Shown here in pieces: positions 45,601 through 53,952 of a stretch of 64,000 nucleotides of DNA. This DNA is from an uncultured Flavobacterium sp. (GTDB lineage Bacteria > Bacteroidota > Bacteroidia > Flavobacteriales > Flavobacteriaceae): assembly GCF_951805225.1 (NCBI RefSeq), contig NZ_OX638201.1:4340001-4404000 (forward strand), in the 5' to 3' direction. The notes beneath the pieces are model-generated. The model did no database searches and was not told the DNA's origin. It saw nothing but the letters and a program-made list of their open reading frames with translations. Made by a program: the position numbers and the translations under genes. The stretch's first letter is position 1. Each line of letters opens with the position of its first letter.

Positions 45601-47207
45601 CAACAAACACATCAGCAATTACAATTTCGAGCAATACAACGCTTCAATCAGATATTGAAGTTTGTTCTTGTACTGTAAATCCCGGAGTAACACTTACTGT
45701 TCCATTAAACAAAACACTAACGGTTAATGAAACTTTAACTGTAGGAGCTGGCGGAAAACTTCTAATAGAAGATGGAGGTTCGTTACTACAAACTAGTACG
45801 GCGGCAAATGCTTACCAAGGTACCTCAGAATCTTTTCAGGTAAAAAGAAACACAGATCTTGTTCGTCGCTATGATTATACCTATTGGTCAGCACCTATAA
45901 CGAGAACACCTATTTATACAATGCATGACTTATCTCCAAATACGTTATTAGACAAATATCAAAGTTATGATTCGTCAGTAGGAGCATGGGATATCGATTT
46001 AAATGGAAAAAAAGAAATGAAACCTGCTATAGGTTATGTAGTGAGAGCGCCACAAAGTTTCTCACTTACAGATGGTGCAGTTTATCCTGCAGTTTTTACA
46101 GGTATTCCAAATAACGGAGATTATTCAGTTCCGCTTTATGCTGCAAAATATAGTTTAATAGGAAACCCTTATCCATCAGCAATAGATGCACAGAAATTTA
46201 TATCTATAAATCACAATGCTACACCATCTGTAGATGTTGGAGCACTATACTTCTGGACACACAATACTCCACCAAGTAACACACCTTCAGCAGGTGGTAC
46301 TTATGATTATACTAGTAATGATTATGCGGTCTTTACTTTATCAGGTTCAACTTCTACAGGTGCAAAAAGACCTGACGGAACTTACGAACCTGCACCATCA
46401 GGAAAAATAGCTTCTTGCCAGTCTTTCTTTATGAAGGCTTCAGCACCAGGTGTTGTTAAGTTTACAAATGATATGCGAATAAAAGGAGGTAATACTGAAT
46501 TCTTCAAAACAACAAAAACAGAGGAGCTTGAAAAAAATCGTATTTGGTTAAATCTTACCAATACTAAAGGCGCTTTCAAACAAGTTTTAGTTGGCTACAT
46601 CGAAGGAGCAACAAACGAATGGGATGTTAATTATGATGCAGTCGCATTTAACGGGAATACTTTTGTAGATTTCTATAGTATTAATGATGCAACAAAATTG
46701 AGTATTCAGGGTCGTGCTTTACCATTTGAAGATACTGATAGAATTCCATTAGGATATAAAACTACAGTTGCAGGCGATTTTACTATTTCGATCGATCATC
46801 TTGACGGATTTTTCAATAGTCAGGGCGTATATCTTGAAGACAGAACAACAGGAAAAATTACAGACTTAAAAGCAGGTGATTATACATTTACAACTGCGAT
46901 AGGAACTTTTGCGGATCGTTTTACAATTTCTTATATCAAGAAAACTCTTGGAACAGGAGATTTTGAAAGCACCGAAAATGATCTTTTAGTTTCTGTAAAA
47001 GACAAAACGATCAAAGTAACTTCTACTAAAGAAAACATCAAAGAAGTTGCTATTTATGATATCTCCGGAAAACTTCTTTATAATAAAAAGAAAGTTGATA
47101 CGGCTGAACTACAAATAGAAAACCTACAATCAAGCACTCAGGTTTTATTGGTAAAAGTTACTTTAGACAACGACTATGTTATAACAAAAAAAATCATATT
47201 TAATTAA
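42681..47207 (+). CDS. T9SS cargo protein: beta-sandwich, beta-helix, PA14 domain, type C sorting module
   Basis: 1508 residues. Signal peptide MKKTLLLFLLLPFFGIAQ. A beta-sandwich domain (about 20-175) resembles the N-terminus of the 41467 protein. A right-handed parallel beta-helix follows (about 190-640; NIIIDGNNTGGDNN, NNNIFRNLSIR, GYTVSGNTISGIT). A PA14-like domain lies at about 670-800 (FNFSIGGDDGARLYIDGTQVL, in pieces), with a second PA14-like stretch (IQLANYDDDVQIYVNGTLKF) after it. The C-terminal 520 residues are the shared type C T9SS module. Beta-helix plus PA14 suggests glycan binding or a carbohydrate-active surface protein, but no catalytic residues can be named. Confidence 0.85.
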   Translation: MKKTLLLFLLLPFFGIAQTDFVRWTGSLDLKPTILNNYISASYFTGSGLTTGPTPSYDGIIGTGWPTGASLDPLKYFQVTINPILDGKITLDRLYFSYKGDMKAYQIRYSKQTDFSSPVTIATETNANPYNSNIAVSLLNLGIVVNPGEKIYLRFYAYNGNGNWKIMDNNTLKIMGTVNTIPSPLNGPYKIGSASDAKFPNITEAINALNALGVSGPVTFLIDENQTVTSQLTINQFTGTSATNTVTIKPNNTKTVSITGSIGSGALIALNGADNIIIDGNNTGGDNNLTLYNSYTTGANDNRLGIWLYNDANNNIFRNLSIRMTIIDKTVDVFSAGIFSGGNTIGSSGNNSNNTVSNVIFTETKQPVFVEGGSNWTVSKNTIGSSNIDIQPSVGIYLNNINGYTVSGNTISGITKYSNNNARTAAGLSVLGTSTGGTIYNNIINNVNNTQQSNGSNTAGIFIDNAATSTTTIYNNIISNIYTQANDDSDSNINYKGHGIYIKNGINKLYYNTIAMIPSTQANGRSSCVYIQSAASVDLKNNIFYNSRTSGTQYALYTRMSNTNLTSNYNSFFVTSGNANNIVRYVDTPYKLADWKTIKDANSVGTSPVFTSTYRLNTTDVANNVLKGDPISNIVTDIDGTIRIKPYMGAFEVKTCTPLGDQLAFGTNSWIGYVYKWTSANPPNPALASLPGNDATTYLGTVTEASIFDRNVGNGVISGATINLCGPAPADTFFVRYKMKVTTVAGIFNFSIGGDDGARLYIDGTQVLTRWNDHSFIIDAALITLAAGDHEFVFEYYENAGAARATFSYGQIKGDNVNLPYGINTWNVYGFTKNNLDLTQTVYAGNYVDSSLNIVTPNSWAADKSPSVAAGYQGAPMPVDYFTTSHRRQGFPCGNYQIQLANYDDDVQIYVNGTLKFPIGTNKTAPQYINSGEVFALNKDSKVEVRLREDGGDAKMTVNFVSVPVIYNGVGAPPTNTSAITISSNTTLQSDIEVCSCTVNPGVTLTVPLNKTLTVNETLTVGAGGKLLIEDGGSLLQTSTAANAYQGTSESFQVKRNTDLVRRYDYTYWSAPITRTPIYTMHDLSPNTLLDKYQSYDSSVGAWDIDLNGKKEMKPAIGYVVRAPQSFSLTDGAVYPAVFTGIPNNGDYSVPLYAAKYSLIGNPYPSAIDAQKFISINHNATPSVDVGALYFWTHNTPPSNTPSAGGTYDYTSNDYAVFTLSGSTSTGAKRPDGTYEPAPSGKIASCQSFFMKASAPGVVKFTNDMRIKGGNTEFFKTTKTEELEKNRIWLNLTNTKGAFKQVLVGYIEGATNEWDVNYDAVAFNGNTFVDFYSINDATKLSIQGRALPFEDTDRIPLGYKTTVAGDFTISIDHLDGFFNSQGVYLEDRTTGKITDLKAGDYTFTTAIGTFADRFTISYIKKTLGTGDFESTENDLLVSVKDKTIKVTSTKENIKEVAIYDISGKLLYNKKKVDTAELQIENLQSSTQVLLVKVTLDNDYVITKKIIFN

Positions 47208-47225
47208 ACCTACGATTATATATGT

Positions 47226-47257
47226 AAAATCCGACAGTGAAAGCTGCCGGATTTTTG
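47226..47257 (+). terminator. Hairpin terminator after the 42681 gene
   Basis: AAAATCCGACAG / CTGCCGGATTTT stem with a TGAAAG loop followed by T residues, about 20 bases after the stop. Confidence 0.75.
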
Positions 47258-47374
47258 TATGTAATATAAACCCTAAAACTGAATTATAACTATTAAAAAA
47301 CATCAAATCATTTAAAGACTTACTCAAACAATGGCTTTAAATCTATAACCAACTCTAAAAAAACCAACCCTCCC

Positions 47375-50300
47375 ATGTCCCATAAATCACTATTGCCTAA
47401 TCATACCTTTTTTATATCAAAAATCGTATTGTTTTTTCTATTGATTTCTTTTAAGATGTCGAGTCAAACCAAAATAACAACAATATACACAGACTGGAAC
47501 GGCTATTGGAAATCAAATGGCGTAACTGCTGCAGGAAACAGACCTGACACTGAAAACAATTTACTGGCTTTTGAATGGAATAATAAAATATACTCTACCG
47601 GAGTAAATGACAATATTCTAAATGGAAAACCTATTACTTATATCCCTCAAAAATTTAGAGCACTAAAAATTCAAACGTTAGGTTTGGATGCAACGTCTAT
47701 GTACTTTTTACAAGGCTCAAAAATAGACGGAGACGATGCAATCACAAAATTAATTCCCCCACTTGCAGGAGCAACTTCAACAGGTGCCGAACTTGCTTCC
47801 CGACTTACAGATGGAATTAACGGTTTAACTCTTGGAACAGGTATTGCAAATATAAAAGCAGGTTCTACCGAATTTAAAATAGGAACAAACAACCTGAACC
47901 TCAATGGTCTTGGTGACAACATTCCTGATTTAATTGTGACTCAGGTTGCAGATCCGGGAGGTACTGAAGATGTTTTCAAATTTGTAGACAAAGACAATAA
48001 TATTGTGGGTCATGCCTTATCTACAAATTTTGGTTCAATGTCAGCTATAGGCACTTATAGCTTGGATTTATTCCGAGCTGATAATGCTGCCAGAGCATAT
48101 ACACCTGCTGCAACCAGAAACATTCGAATGTTGGCAATTGAAACCAGCGATTTTGGTATTACAGCAGCAAATGCGGCAAGTGTGGATCGTTTTATAGTGA
48201 CTTTTTCCGGAAATTCAGATTGTGCTTTTATAGCTTTTAATACTAATTCACTAAAAATCGCGGAGTTAACTTTGGTTACAAAAGGTACATTAACATCTTG
48301 CGGAAAAGTTGGAGACAAAATAAACTACACCTTTGAGGTAACCAATACTGGAGAAGTTCCTATCACTGACATTAAAGTTACCGATGCCTTAACAGGAATA
48401 GCAATATCCGGAAATCCAATTGCATCACTGGCCGTTGGTGCAAAAACAACTCTAACAGGAGTTTATACCATTACAGCAGCAGATGTTACTGCAGGTAAAA
48501 TTATAAATACCGGAAAAGTTACCGGAGTCGATCCTTCCTTAAACACAGTTGAATTTAATAATACACCCGCAACGACATTTTTGTTAACACCTCCAACAAT
48601 CAGTAGTTTCACAAATACCACGTGTACGATTTTAGGAACAATTACATTAAGCGACCTGCCAGCTAGCGGATCATGGACTGTTGAAAGAACTCCGGGAGCA
48701 GTTAAAACTGTGGGCTCAGGAACATCAATTACACTTACAGGAATTCCGGTTGGAAAATACACTTATAAAGTTTACAACTCTTGCTTTATGTCGCCTTCAA
48801 GCGCTGAAGTTACAATTACAAATCAATCGTCTACAACCTGGGACGGAACAACATGGTCTACCGGTGATCCAAATGCAACCAAAAGCGCCATATTTGCTGG
48901 ACCATTTACAATAACAGCAGATATAGAAGCTTGTTCCTGCACCATTAATTCGGGAGTTAATATTATTGTACCCGCAGGACGTACTTTAAACATTAAAAAT
49001 GCGCTAAATGTTGTGTCTGGAGGATCTCTAACATTTCAGAACAATTCAAGTTTATTACAAACTAACGGAACTACTAATACAAACACCGGTAATATTATCT
49101 ATCAACGTAATACAGATCTTGTTCGTCGCTATGATTTCACTTATTGGTCAACACCAATAACCAGAGTACCAATTTATACAATGCACGACTTATCTCCAAA
49201 TACGTTATTAGACAAATATCAAAGTTATAATTCTTCAGCAGGGGCATGGGACATAGATTTAAATGGAACAAAAGAAATGAAACCTGCTATAGGATATACC
49301 GTCAGAGCACCACAAAGTTTCTCACTTACTGTTCCTGCAGTTTATCCTGCGGTTTTTACAGGTGTTCCAAATAATGGAGATTATTCTGTCACACTTTATG
49401 CTACAAAATGGAGTTTAATTGGAAATCCTTATCCATCGGCAATAGATGCAGAAAAATTTATTAAAATTAACCATGATGCTTCTCCATCTGTAGATGTTGG
49501 AGCACTATACTTTTGGACACACAATTCTCCGCCAAGCAGTACGCCTTCTCCTGGCGGTTCTTATGATTATACCAGTAATGATTATGCAGTTTTTACGTTA
49601 TCAGGATCGACTTCTACAGGAGCAAAATTGCCAAACGGAACTTACGAAGCTGCACCGTCAGGTAAAATAGCTGCCTGTCAATCTTTCTTTATGAAAGCTT
49701 CAGGACCTGGAGTTGTTAAGTTTACAAATGATATGAGAATAGGCGGAAGCAACGATCAATTTTACAAAACAACAAAAACAAGTGCTATAGAGAAAAATCG
49801 TATATGGTTAAATCTTACCAGTAATCAAGGAGCTTTCAAACAAATTTTGGTTGGTTATATCGAAGGTGCAACAAATGAATGGGATGTTAATTATGATGCT
49901 ACTACAAACAACGGTAATACTTTTGTAGATTTCTACAGTATTAATGACGCAACAAAATTGAGTATTCAGGGTCGTGCTTTACCATTCACAGATGCTGACA
50001 GAGTCCCTTTAGGGTACAAAAGTACAGTTGCGGGTGATTTTACAATTGCGATCGATCATCTTGACGGATTTTTCAATAATCAGGAAGTATATCTTGAAGA
50101 CAGAACAACTGGAAAAATTACAGATTTAAAAGCTGGCAATTATACATTTACAACTGCGATAGGTACTTTTTCGGATCGTTTTACAATTTCTTATATCAAG
50201 AAAACTCTTGGAACAGGAGATTTTGAAAATACTGAAGATGATCTTTTAGTTTCTGTAAAAGAGAAAACAATAAAAGTAACTTCTACTAAAGAAAACATCA

Positions 50301-50467
50301 AAGAAGTGGCTATTTATGACATTACAGGAAAACTTCTTTATAATAAAAAGAAAGTTAACACCGCTGAATTACAAATACAAAACCTACAATCAAGTACTCA
50401 GGTTTTATTGGTAAAAGTTACTTTAGAAAACGACTTTATAGCAACCAAAAAAATCATATTTCAATAG
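47375..50467 (+). CDS. T9SS cargo protein with DUF11-like domain and type C sorting module
   Basis: 1030 residues. The N-terminus (MSHKSLLPNHTFFISKIVLF, then FLLISFKMSSQ) is a signal peptide with a longer polar start. A globular domain of unknown type covers about 30-290 (YTDWNGYWKSNG). A DUF11/CARDB-like Ig domain lies at about 300-400 (KINYTFEVTNTGEVPITDIKVTD, in pieces). The C-terminal 545 residues are the shared type C module, very close at DNA level to that of the 42681 gene (for example AAGAAAACTCTTGGAACAGG in both). It is the last of the six cargo genes and in the same direction as the preceding one. Function unknown; surface exposure is inferred. Confidence 0.85.
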   Translation: MSHKSLLPNHTFFISKIVLFFLLISFKMSSQTKITTIYTDWNGYWKSNGVTAAGNRPDTENNLLAFEWNNKIYSTGVNDNILNGKPITYIPQKFRALKIQTLGLDATSMYFLQGSKIDGDDAITKLIPPLAGATSTGAELASRLTDGINGLTLGTGIANIKAGSTEFKIGTNNLNLNGLGDNIPDLIVTQVADPGGTEDVFKFVDKDNNIVGHALSTNFGSMSAIGTYSLDLFRADNAARAYTPAATRNIRMLAIETSDFGITAANAASVDRFIVTFSGNSDCAFIAFNTNSLKIAELTLVTKGTLTSCGKVGDKINYTFEVTNTGEVPITDIKVTDALTGIAISGNPIASLAVGAKTTLTGVYTITAADVTAGKIINTGKVTGVDPSLNTVEFNNTPATTFLLTPPTISSFTNTTCTILGTITLSDLPASGSWTVERTPGAVKTVGSGTSITLTGIPVGKYTYKVYNSCFMSPSSAEVTITNQSSTTWDGTTWSTGDPNATKSAIFAGPFTITADIEACSCTINSGVNIIVPAGRTLNIKNALNVVSGGSLTFQNNSSLLQTNGTTNTNTGNIIYQRNTDLVRRYDFTYWSTPITRVPIYTMHDLSPNTLLDKYQSYNSSAGAWDIDLNGTKEMKPAIGYTVRAPQSFSLTVPAVYPAVFTGVPNNGDYSVTLYATKWSLIGNPYPSAIDAEKFIKINHDASPSVDVGALYFWTHNSPPSSTPSPGGSYDYTSNDYAVFTLSGSTSTGAKLPNGTYEAAPSGKIAACQSFFMKASGPGVVKFTNDMRIGGSNDQFYKTTKTSAIEKNRIWLNLTSNQGAFKQILVGYIEGATNEWDVNYDATTNNGNTFVDFYSINDATKLSIQGRALPFTDADRVPLGYKSTVAGDFTIAIDHLDGFFNNQEVYLEDRTTGKITDLKAGNYTFTTAIGTFSDRFTISYIKKTLGTGDFENTEDDLLVSVKEKTIKVTSTKENIKEVAIYDITGKLLYNKKKVNTAELQIQNLQSSTQVLLVKVTLENDFIATKKIIFQ

Positions 50468-50502
50468 TTTCTTAACAATATAGCGTTAAGCATCTTCACA
50501 AA

Positions 50503-50543
50503 ATAAAAAATCCATTCTGCGCAAAAACAGAATGGATTTTTTT
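50503..50543. terminator. Bidirectional hairpin terminator between the 47375 gene and the KAS gene
   Basis: AAAAAATCCATTCTG / CAGAATGGATTTTTT stem with a CGCAAAAA loop, between convergent genes. It shares the ATCCATTC word with three T9SS gene terminators. Confidence 0.8.
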
Positions 50544-50585
50544 ATTCACCTTAATTATATTATAATGTATCTCTTAAAGTATAGA

Positions 50586-51758
50586 TTATCGTTTTTCGAT
50601 TAAGATACTAACTGCATTTCCTCCAAAACCAACAGCATTTATTAGTACTTTCTTAATTGATTTTTCAGATTGATTTTGTTTTTCTCCAAATGGAACTTCA
50701 ATAAAAGTGTCATTTTGCATCATTAAAAGAGCAAGTTCTAAACTCAATATTCCCGAAGCCCCAAAAGTGTGACCAATTTTCCATTTATTAGTAGTCAATA
50801 AAGGCAATTGAGATCCAAAGACTTTTTCGATAGCGCGCAATTCAGTTAAATCACCTTTTATTGTTCCCGGAGCATGCATTACAATCACATCAATATCTTC
50901 TAAATTCTCATCTTTCAAAGCCATTTTCATCGATTTCTGAAAACAATCCGCTTCAGCAGAAATTGAAATATTATGCTCCAAAATCTCTGTTGCATATCCA
51001 ACTCCGGTTACATAAGCGATTGCATTTTCTTTTTCGCCAGCCTCCAAACAACAAACTGCAGCACCTTCGCCCAGAATCATCGTGTTTTGAGTTTTCTCAA
51101 AATCAAAAGCCAGATTTGGCCACTCTTCTTCTGTTTGATTAATACGCGAATATATTTTTAAAGCACGCATTTGTGCAATTGTAAAATCCGTTAAAGGAGC
51201 TTCACTTCCACCAACCAAAAACTTATCGGCCATTCCGGATTTCAACCAAGCAAATCCATTTAATAAAGCATGAAGTGCGGTTGAACAAGTAATAGAATGA
51301 GAAATTTCAGGGCCAACACTTTGTAAATCGTGTGCAATCCAAGACGAAATATTCCCTAACGTTGTTGTAGGCGATGCCAAAGTCTGTGCTTTTCCGGTAT
51401 CGATATATTCTTTATAATGTTTCTCGAATAAATCTGTAGCACCTCGCGAAGAACCGATGTTGATTCCAAAAACATCATTTGATTTCCATCCTGCCTGTTC
51501 AACTGCTTTACGAGAAGCTGCCAAAGCAAACAAAACAGAATCATCTAAGAATTTATATTTAGGATCTGATTCCCTAATTTCAGCAACAATTTGCTTCGAC
51601 TCAGCATCAAGTGCCGCAACCGAAGTGTCTTGTTGATCTAAAAATTGCTTAGAAAAACAATGTTTATTGTCGAGATATTTTCCCCAAACTTCCTCAGCAT
51701 TATTTCCCAAAGGAGAAATAGAAGAAAAAGCTGTTATGGATATTTTTTGTGTATTCAC
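50586..51758 (-). CDS. Beta-ketoacyl synthase (KAS I/II type) in the biotin gene cluster
   Basis: 390 residues with a full thiolase-fold condensing enzyme. The Cys-His-His set is intact: Cys158 in SITCSTALHALL, His295 in MHAPGTIKGD and His330 in KIGHTFGASG, with Lys327 also kept. It ends with INAVGFGGNAVSILI, typical of FabF-like proteins, though the sequence is more diverged than housekeeping FabF. It is the last gene of an apparent bioD-bioA-KAS unit, separated from bioA by inverted-repeat element B. A role in building the pimeloyl chain for biotin is possible but inferred from position only; it could equally serve another acyl product. Confidence 0.87.
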   Translation of the reverse strand: MNTQKISITAFSSISPLGNNAEEVWGKYLDNKHCFSKQFLDQQDTSVAALDAESKQIVAEIRESDPKYKFLDDSVLFALAASRKAVEQAGWKSNDVFGINIGSSRGATDLFEKHYKEYIDTGKAQTLASPTTTLGNISSWIAHDLQSVGPEISHSITCSTALHALLNGFAWLKSGMADKFLVGGSEAPLTDFTIAQMRALKIYSRINQTEEEWPNLAFDFEKTQNTMILGEGAAVCCLEAGEKENAIAYVTGVGYATEILEHNISISAEADCFQKSMKMALKDENLEDIDVIVMHAPGTIKGDLTELRAIEKVFGSQLPLLTTNKWKIGHTFGASGILSLELALLMMQNDTFIEVPFGEKQNQSEKSIKKVLINAVGFGGNAVSILIEKR

Positions 51759-51799
51759 TTTATTTTATTTAATCGCAAAGTTCGCGAAGTTTTGTAAAA

Positions 51800-51895
51800 T
51801 GGCACGCTGATGACACAGATTTAACTGATTTACAAAGATTAAAATTAATAATCGGCGGAAATCCGTTGCATCCGTTAAATCTGTGGGCCAAAATT
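51800..51895. mobile_element. Inverted-repeat element B (no ORF) between bioA and the KAS gene
   Basis: The arm at 51800-51840 (TGGCACGCTGATG then ACAGATTTAACTGATTTAC) is the inverted counterpart of 51850-51895 (AATCGGCGGAAATCCG then GTTAAATCTGTGGGCC). There is almost no interior. The outer right end (GGGCCAAAATTA) runs into the bioA stop codon, as in elements A and D. Preceding it at 51771-51793 is a separate simple motif, GCAAAGTTCGCGAAGTTTT. Confidence 0.65.
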
Positions 51896-53168
51896 ATACC
51901 ATTTCGATAGCTTCTTCGATTGTTTTATATACCTTTTGAAGTTGTTCGTCTGTCATTATATACGGTGGAAGAATGTAAACAATATTTCCGACTGGTCTCA
52001 AAACAATACCATTTTCAATAAAGAAATTGTAGAGTTTTGTTCGCATCGATCCATAATAACTTTCATCTGAATCTGATTTAATTTCAACTGCAAAAATAAC
52101 CCCAAGAGTTCTGGCGGTAATTACTTTTGAATGTTTTTCAATTTTCTTCTGAAAGTTCAAATGACTTGTATTGATTCTTTGAATATTAGCTTGCATTTCT
52201 TCTGTTTGCAACAAATCAATACTTGCAAGCGCTGCCGCACAACCAGTAGGATTTGCTGTAAAAGTATGTCCGTGAAATAATGCTTTATTAATATCATCAT
52301 CATAAAAAGCATCGAAAACCTCTTGCGTAAATGTCGTAATCGCCATCGGGATTGTTCCTCCGGTTAACGCTTTAGACAAGCAAATCATATCCGGAACTTC
52401 CGAAACATAATCCATTGCGAAGGTTTTTCCTGTTTTACCAAAACCTGTCATCACTTCATCGGCAATAGTTAAGACTTTATTTTCGTTACAAATCTGAATC
52501 AATTTTGCCAAAGCTTCCGGTTCATACATTACCATTCCAGCTGCACCTTGTACCAAAGGTTCAAAAATAAATCCGGCGCAATTATGATTTTGAATCACAT
52601 TTCTTAAAGCGTCAAAACTCTCTTGCTCCTGCCCTTTTACCGGCACCGGAATTCTAACTACATCAATAAACATTCCTTGAAAAGCTTGTGTATAAAATGA
52701 AATTCCGCTTGCTGCCATTGCCGCAAAAGTATCTCCATGAAAAGCATTTTCGAAAGCAATAATTGTAGTTCGTTTTTCGCCTTTATTAAAGAAATATTGT
52801 AAAGCGACTTTTATCGCCACTTCAACTGCAGTTGAACCATTATCAGAAAAGAATATTTTTTGCTGATTCTTTGGCAAGATTTCGATAAGTTTCTCTGCAA
52901 CATTTATAGCCGGTTCATGCGTAAAACCGCCAAACAAAACATGTTCTAAAGTCGTTAATTGTTTGTAAATCGCATCAGCAATAATTTTATTACTATGCCC
53001 AAACGGATTTACCCACCAAGAAGCAATTGCGTCAATATATTCTTTATTGTTTTCGTCCCAAAGCAATGCACCTTCACCTCTGGAAATTGCGATTGGAGTT
53101 TGCGACGTTTTGTGTTGTGTATAAGGATGCCAAAGATATTGGCTGTCTTTTTCTGTTAATGTCATCAC
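51894..53168 (-). CDS. bioA: Adenosylmethionine-8-amino-7-oxononanoate aminotransferase
   Basis: 424 residues. BioA transfers the amino group of S-adenosylmethionine to KAPA, giving DAPA, with PLP. Family features are YLWHPYTQHKTSQTP at the N-terminus, FFSDNGSTAVEVAIK, the HGDTFAAMAASG segment, Asp237 in IADEVMTGFGKTG, and the PLP lysine Lys266 in CLSKALTGG. HPYTQ near the start is diagnostic for BioA against related aminotransferases. The first Met could also be the second one (MTLTEKDS). It lies about 24 bases downstream of bioD in the same direction, and its stop codon abuts inverted-repeat element B. Confidence 0.95.
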   Translation of the reverse strand: MMTLTEKDSQYLWHPYTQHKTSQTPIAISRGEGALLWDENNKEYIDAIASWWVNPFGHSNKIIADAIYKQLTTLEHVLFGGFTHEPAINVAEKLIEILPKNQQKIFFSDNGSTAVEVAIKVALQYFFNKGEKRTTIIAFENAFHGDTFAAMAASGISFYTQAFQGMFIDVVRIPVPVKGQEQESFDALRNVIQNHNCAGFIFEPLVQGAAGMVMYEPEALAKLIQICNENKVLTIADEVMTGFGKTGKTFAMDYVSEVPDMICLSKALTGGTIPMAITTFTQEVFDAFYDDDINKALFHGHTFTANPTGCAAALASIDLLQTEEMQANIQRINTSHLNFQKKIEKHSKVITARTLGVIFAVEIKSDSDESYYGSMRTKLYNFFIENGIVLRPVGNIVYILPPYIMTDEQLQKVYKTIEEAIEMV

Positions 53169-53212
53169 TTGTAAATTGTAGATTTCTGATTTTAGATTTT
53201 AGATTTCTCTAG
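53169..53212. repeat. Short AT-rich tandem words between bioD and bioA
   Basis: GATTTCTGATTTTAGATTTT and AGATTTCT form a tandem of TTTTAGATT words, which also recur inside bioD at 53655-53695. Confidence 0.5.
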
Positions 53213-53824
53213 AGCCAACAAATTCTCTCTAAATAATTCAGCATATTCGCGAATTACATTTTGATCGAAATACGGTTCTTCATCAATTCTTCCAATGGAT
53301 TTTATACCAGTTTTATTCAGAATCAAACTTTCAGTAGATTTGTTTTCGCTTCCGCTAAAGATAATCCCTGCAACTTCAAAACCACGATTCCGAATTGCTT
53401 CGATCGTTAATAAAGTATGATTGATACTTCCTAAATAATGTCTCGAAACAACAATTACTTTATAATCGGGTTTGATTAAATCTATAATTGTATCCGTTTC
53501 ATTTAGCGGAACAAAAATTCCTCCGGCGCCTTCGATTACTAAATGATTCTCCGTTTCCGGTTCTTTTATTTCCTTTAAATCAATTGTAATTTCATCTATT
53601 TCTGCAGCCAAATGCGGACTTGCAGGCGTATTTAACTTATAAGCGTTTTCGAAAATTTTAGATTTTAGATTGGAGATTTTAGATTGGATTTTGTGACTGT
53701 CTGAATTGTCTAAATCTCCTGCCTGGATGGGTTTCCAATAATCAGCTTCTAAAGACTCAACAATAACTGAGGAAGCTATGGTTTTACCAACATCCGTTGA
53801 AATTCCTGTTACGAATATTTTCAT
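53192..53824 (-). CDS. bioD: Dethiobiotin synthase
   Basis: 210 residues. BioD closes the ureido ring of DAPA with CO2 and ATP to give dethiobiotin. The P-loop is FVTGISTDVGKT (about 4-15); YWKPIQAGD, NTPASPHLAAEID and the IEGAGGIFVPLNE segment are all family marks. Residues about 44-58 (KIQSKISNLKSKIF) are encoded by tandem TTTTAGATT words, a low-complexity stretch. The leader is inverted-repeat element C, which begins 6 bases before the ATG. It is the first gene of bioD-bioA-KAS. Confidence 0.93.
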   Translation of the reverse strand: MKIFVTGISTDVGKTIASSVIVESLEADYWKPIQAGDLDNSDSHKIQSKISNLKSKIFENAYKLNTPASPHLAAEIDEITIDLKEIKEPETENHLVIEGAGGIFVPLNETDTIIDLIKPDYKVIVVSRHYLGSINHTLLTIEAIRNRGFEVAGIIFSGSENKSTESLILNKTGIKSIGRIDEEPYFDQNVIREYAELFRENLLALEKSKI

Positions 53825-53829
53825 AATGA

Positions 53830-53948
53830 TATGGACCGCAGATAAAACTGATTGAACGGGTTTACCGCGGATTTGTTTTTTTTTATTTGCAAAAACTCAA
53901 CAAGATAATCAGTGTAAATCTGTTCGATTCGTCATATCCGTGAGCCAT
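53830..53948. mobile_element. Inverted-repeat element C (no ORF) forming the bioD leader
   Basis: The arms are 53830-53874 (ATGGACCGCAGATAAAACTG, ATTGAACGGGTTTACCGCGG) and 53907-53948, whose complement reads ATGGCTCACGGATATGACGA then ATCGAACAGATTTACACTG. They align along their whole length. The element spans the entire stretch between a predicted transcription start and the bioD ATG. Confidence 0.65.
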
Positions 53949-53952
53949 GATG

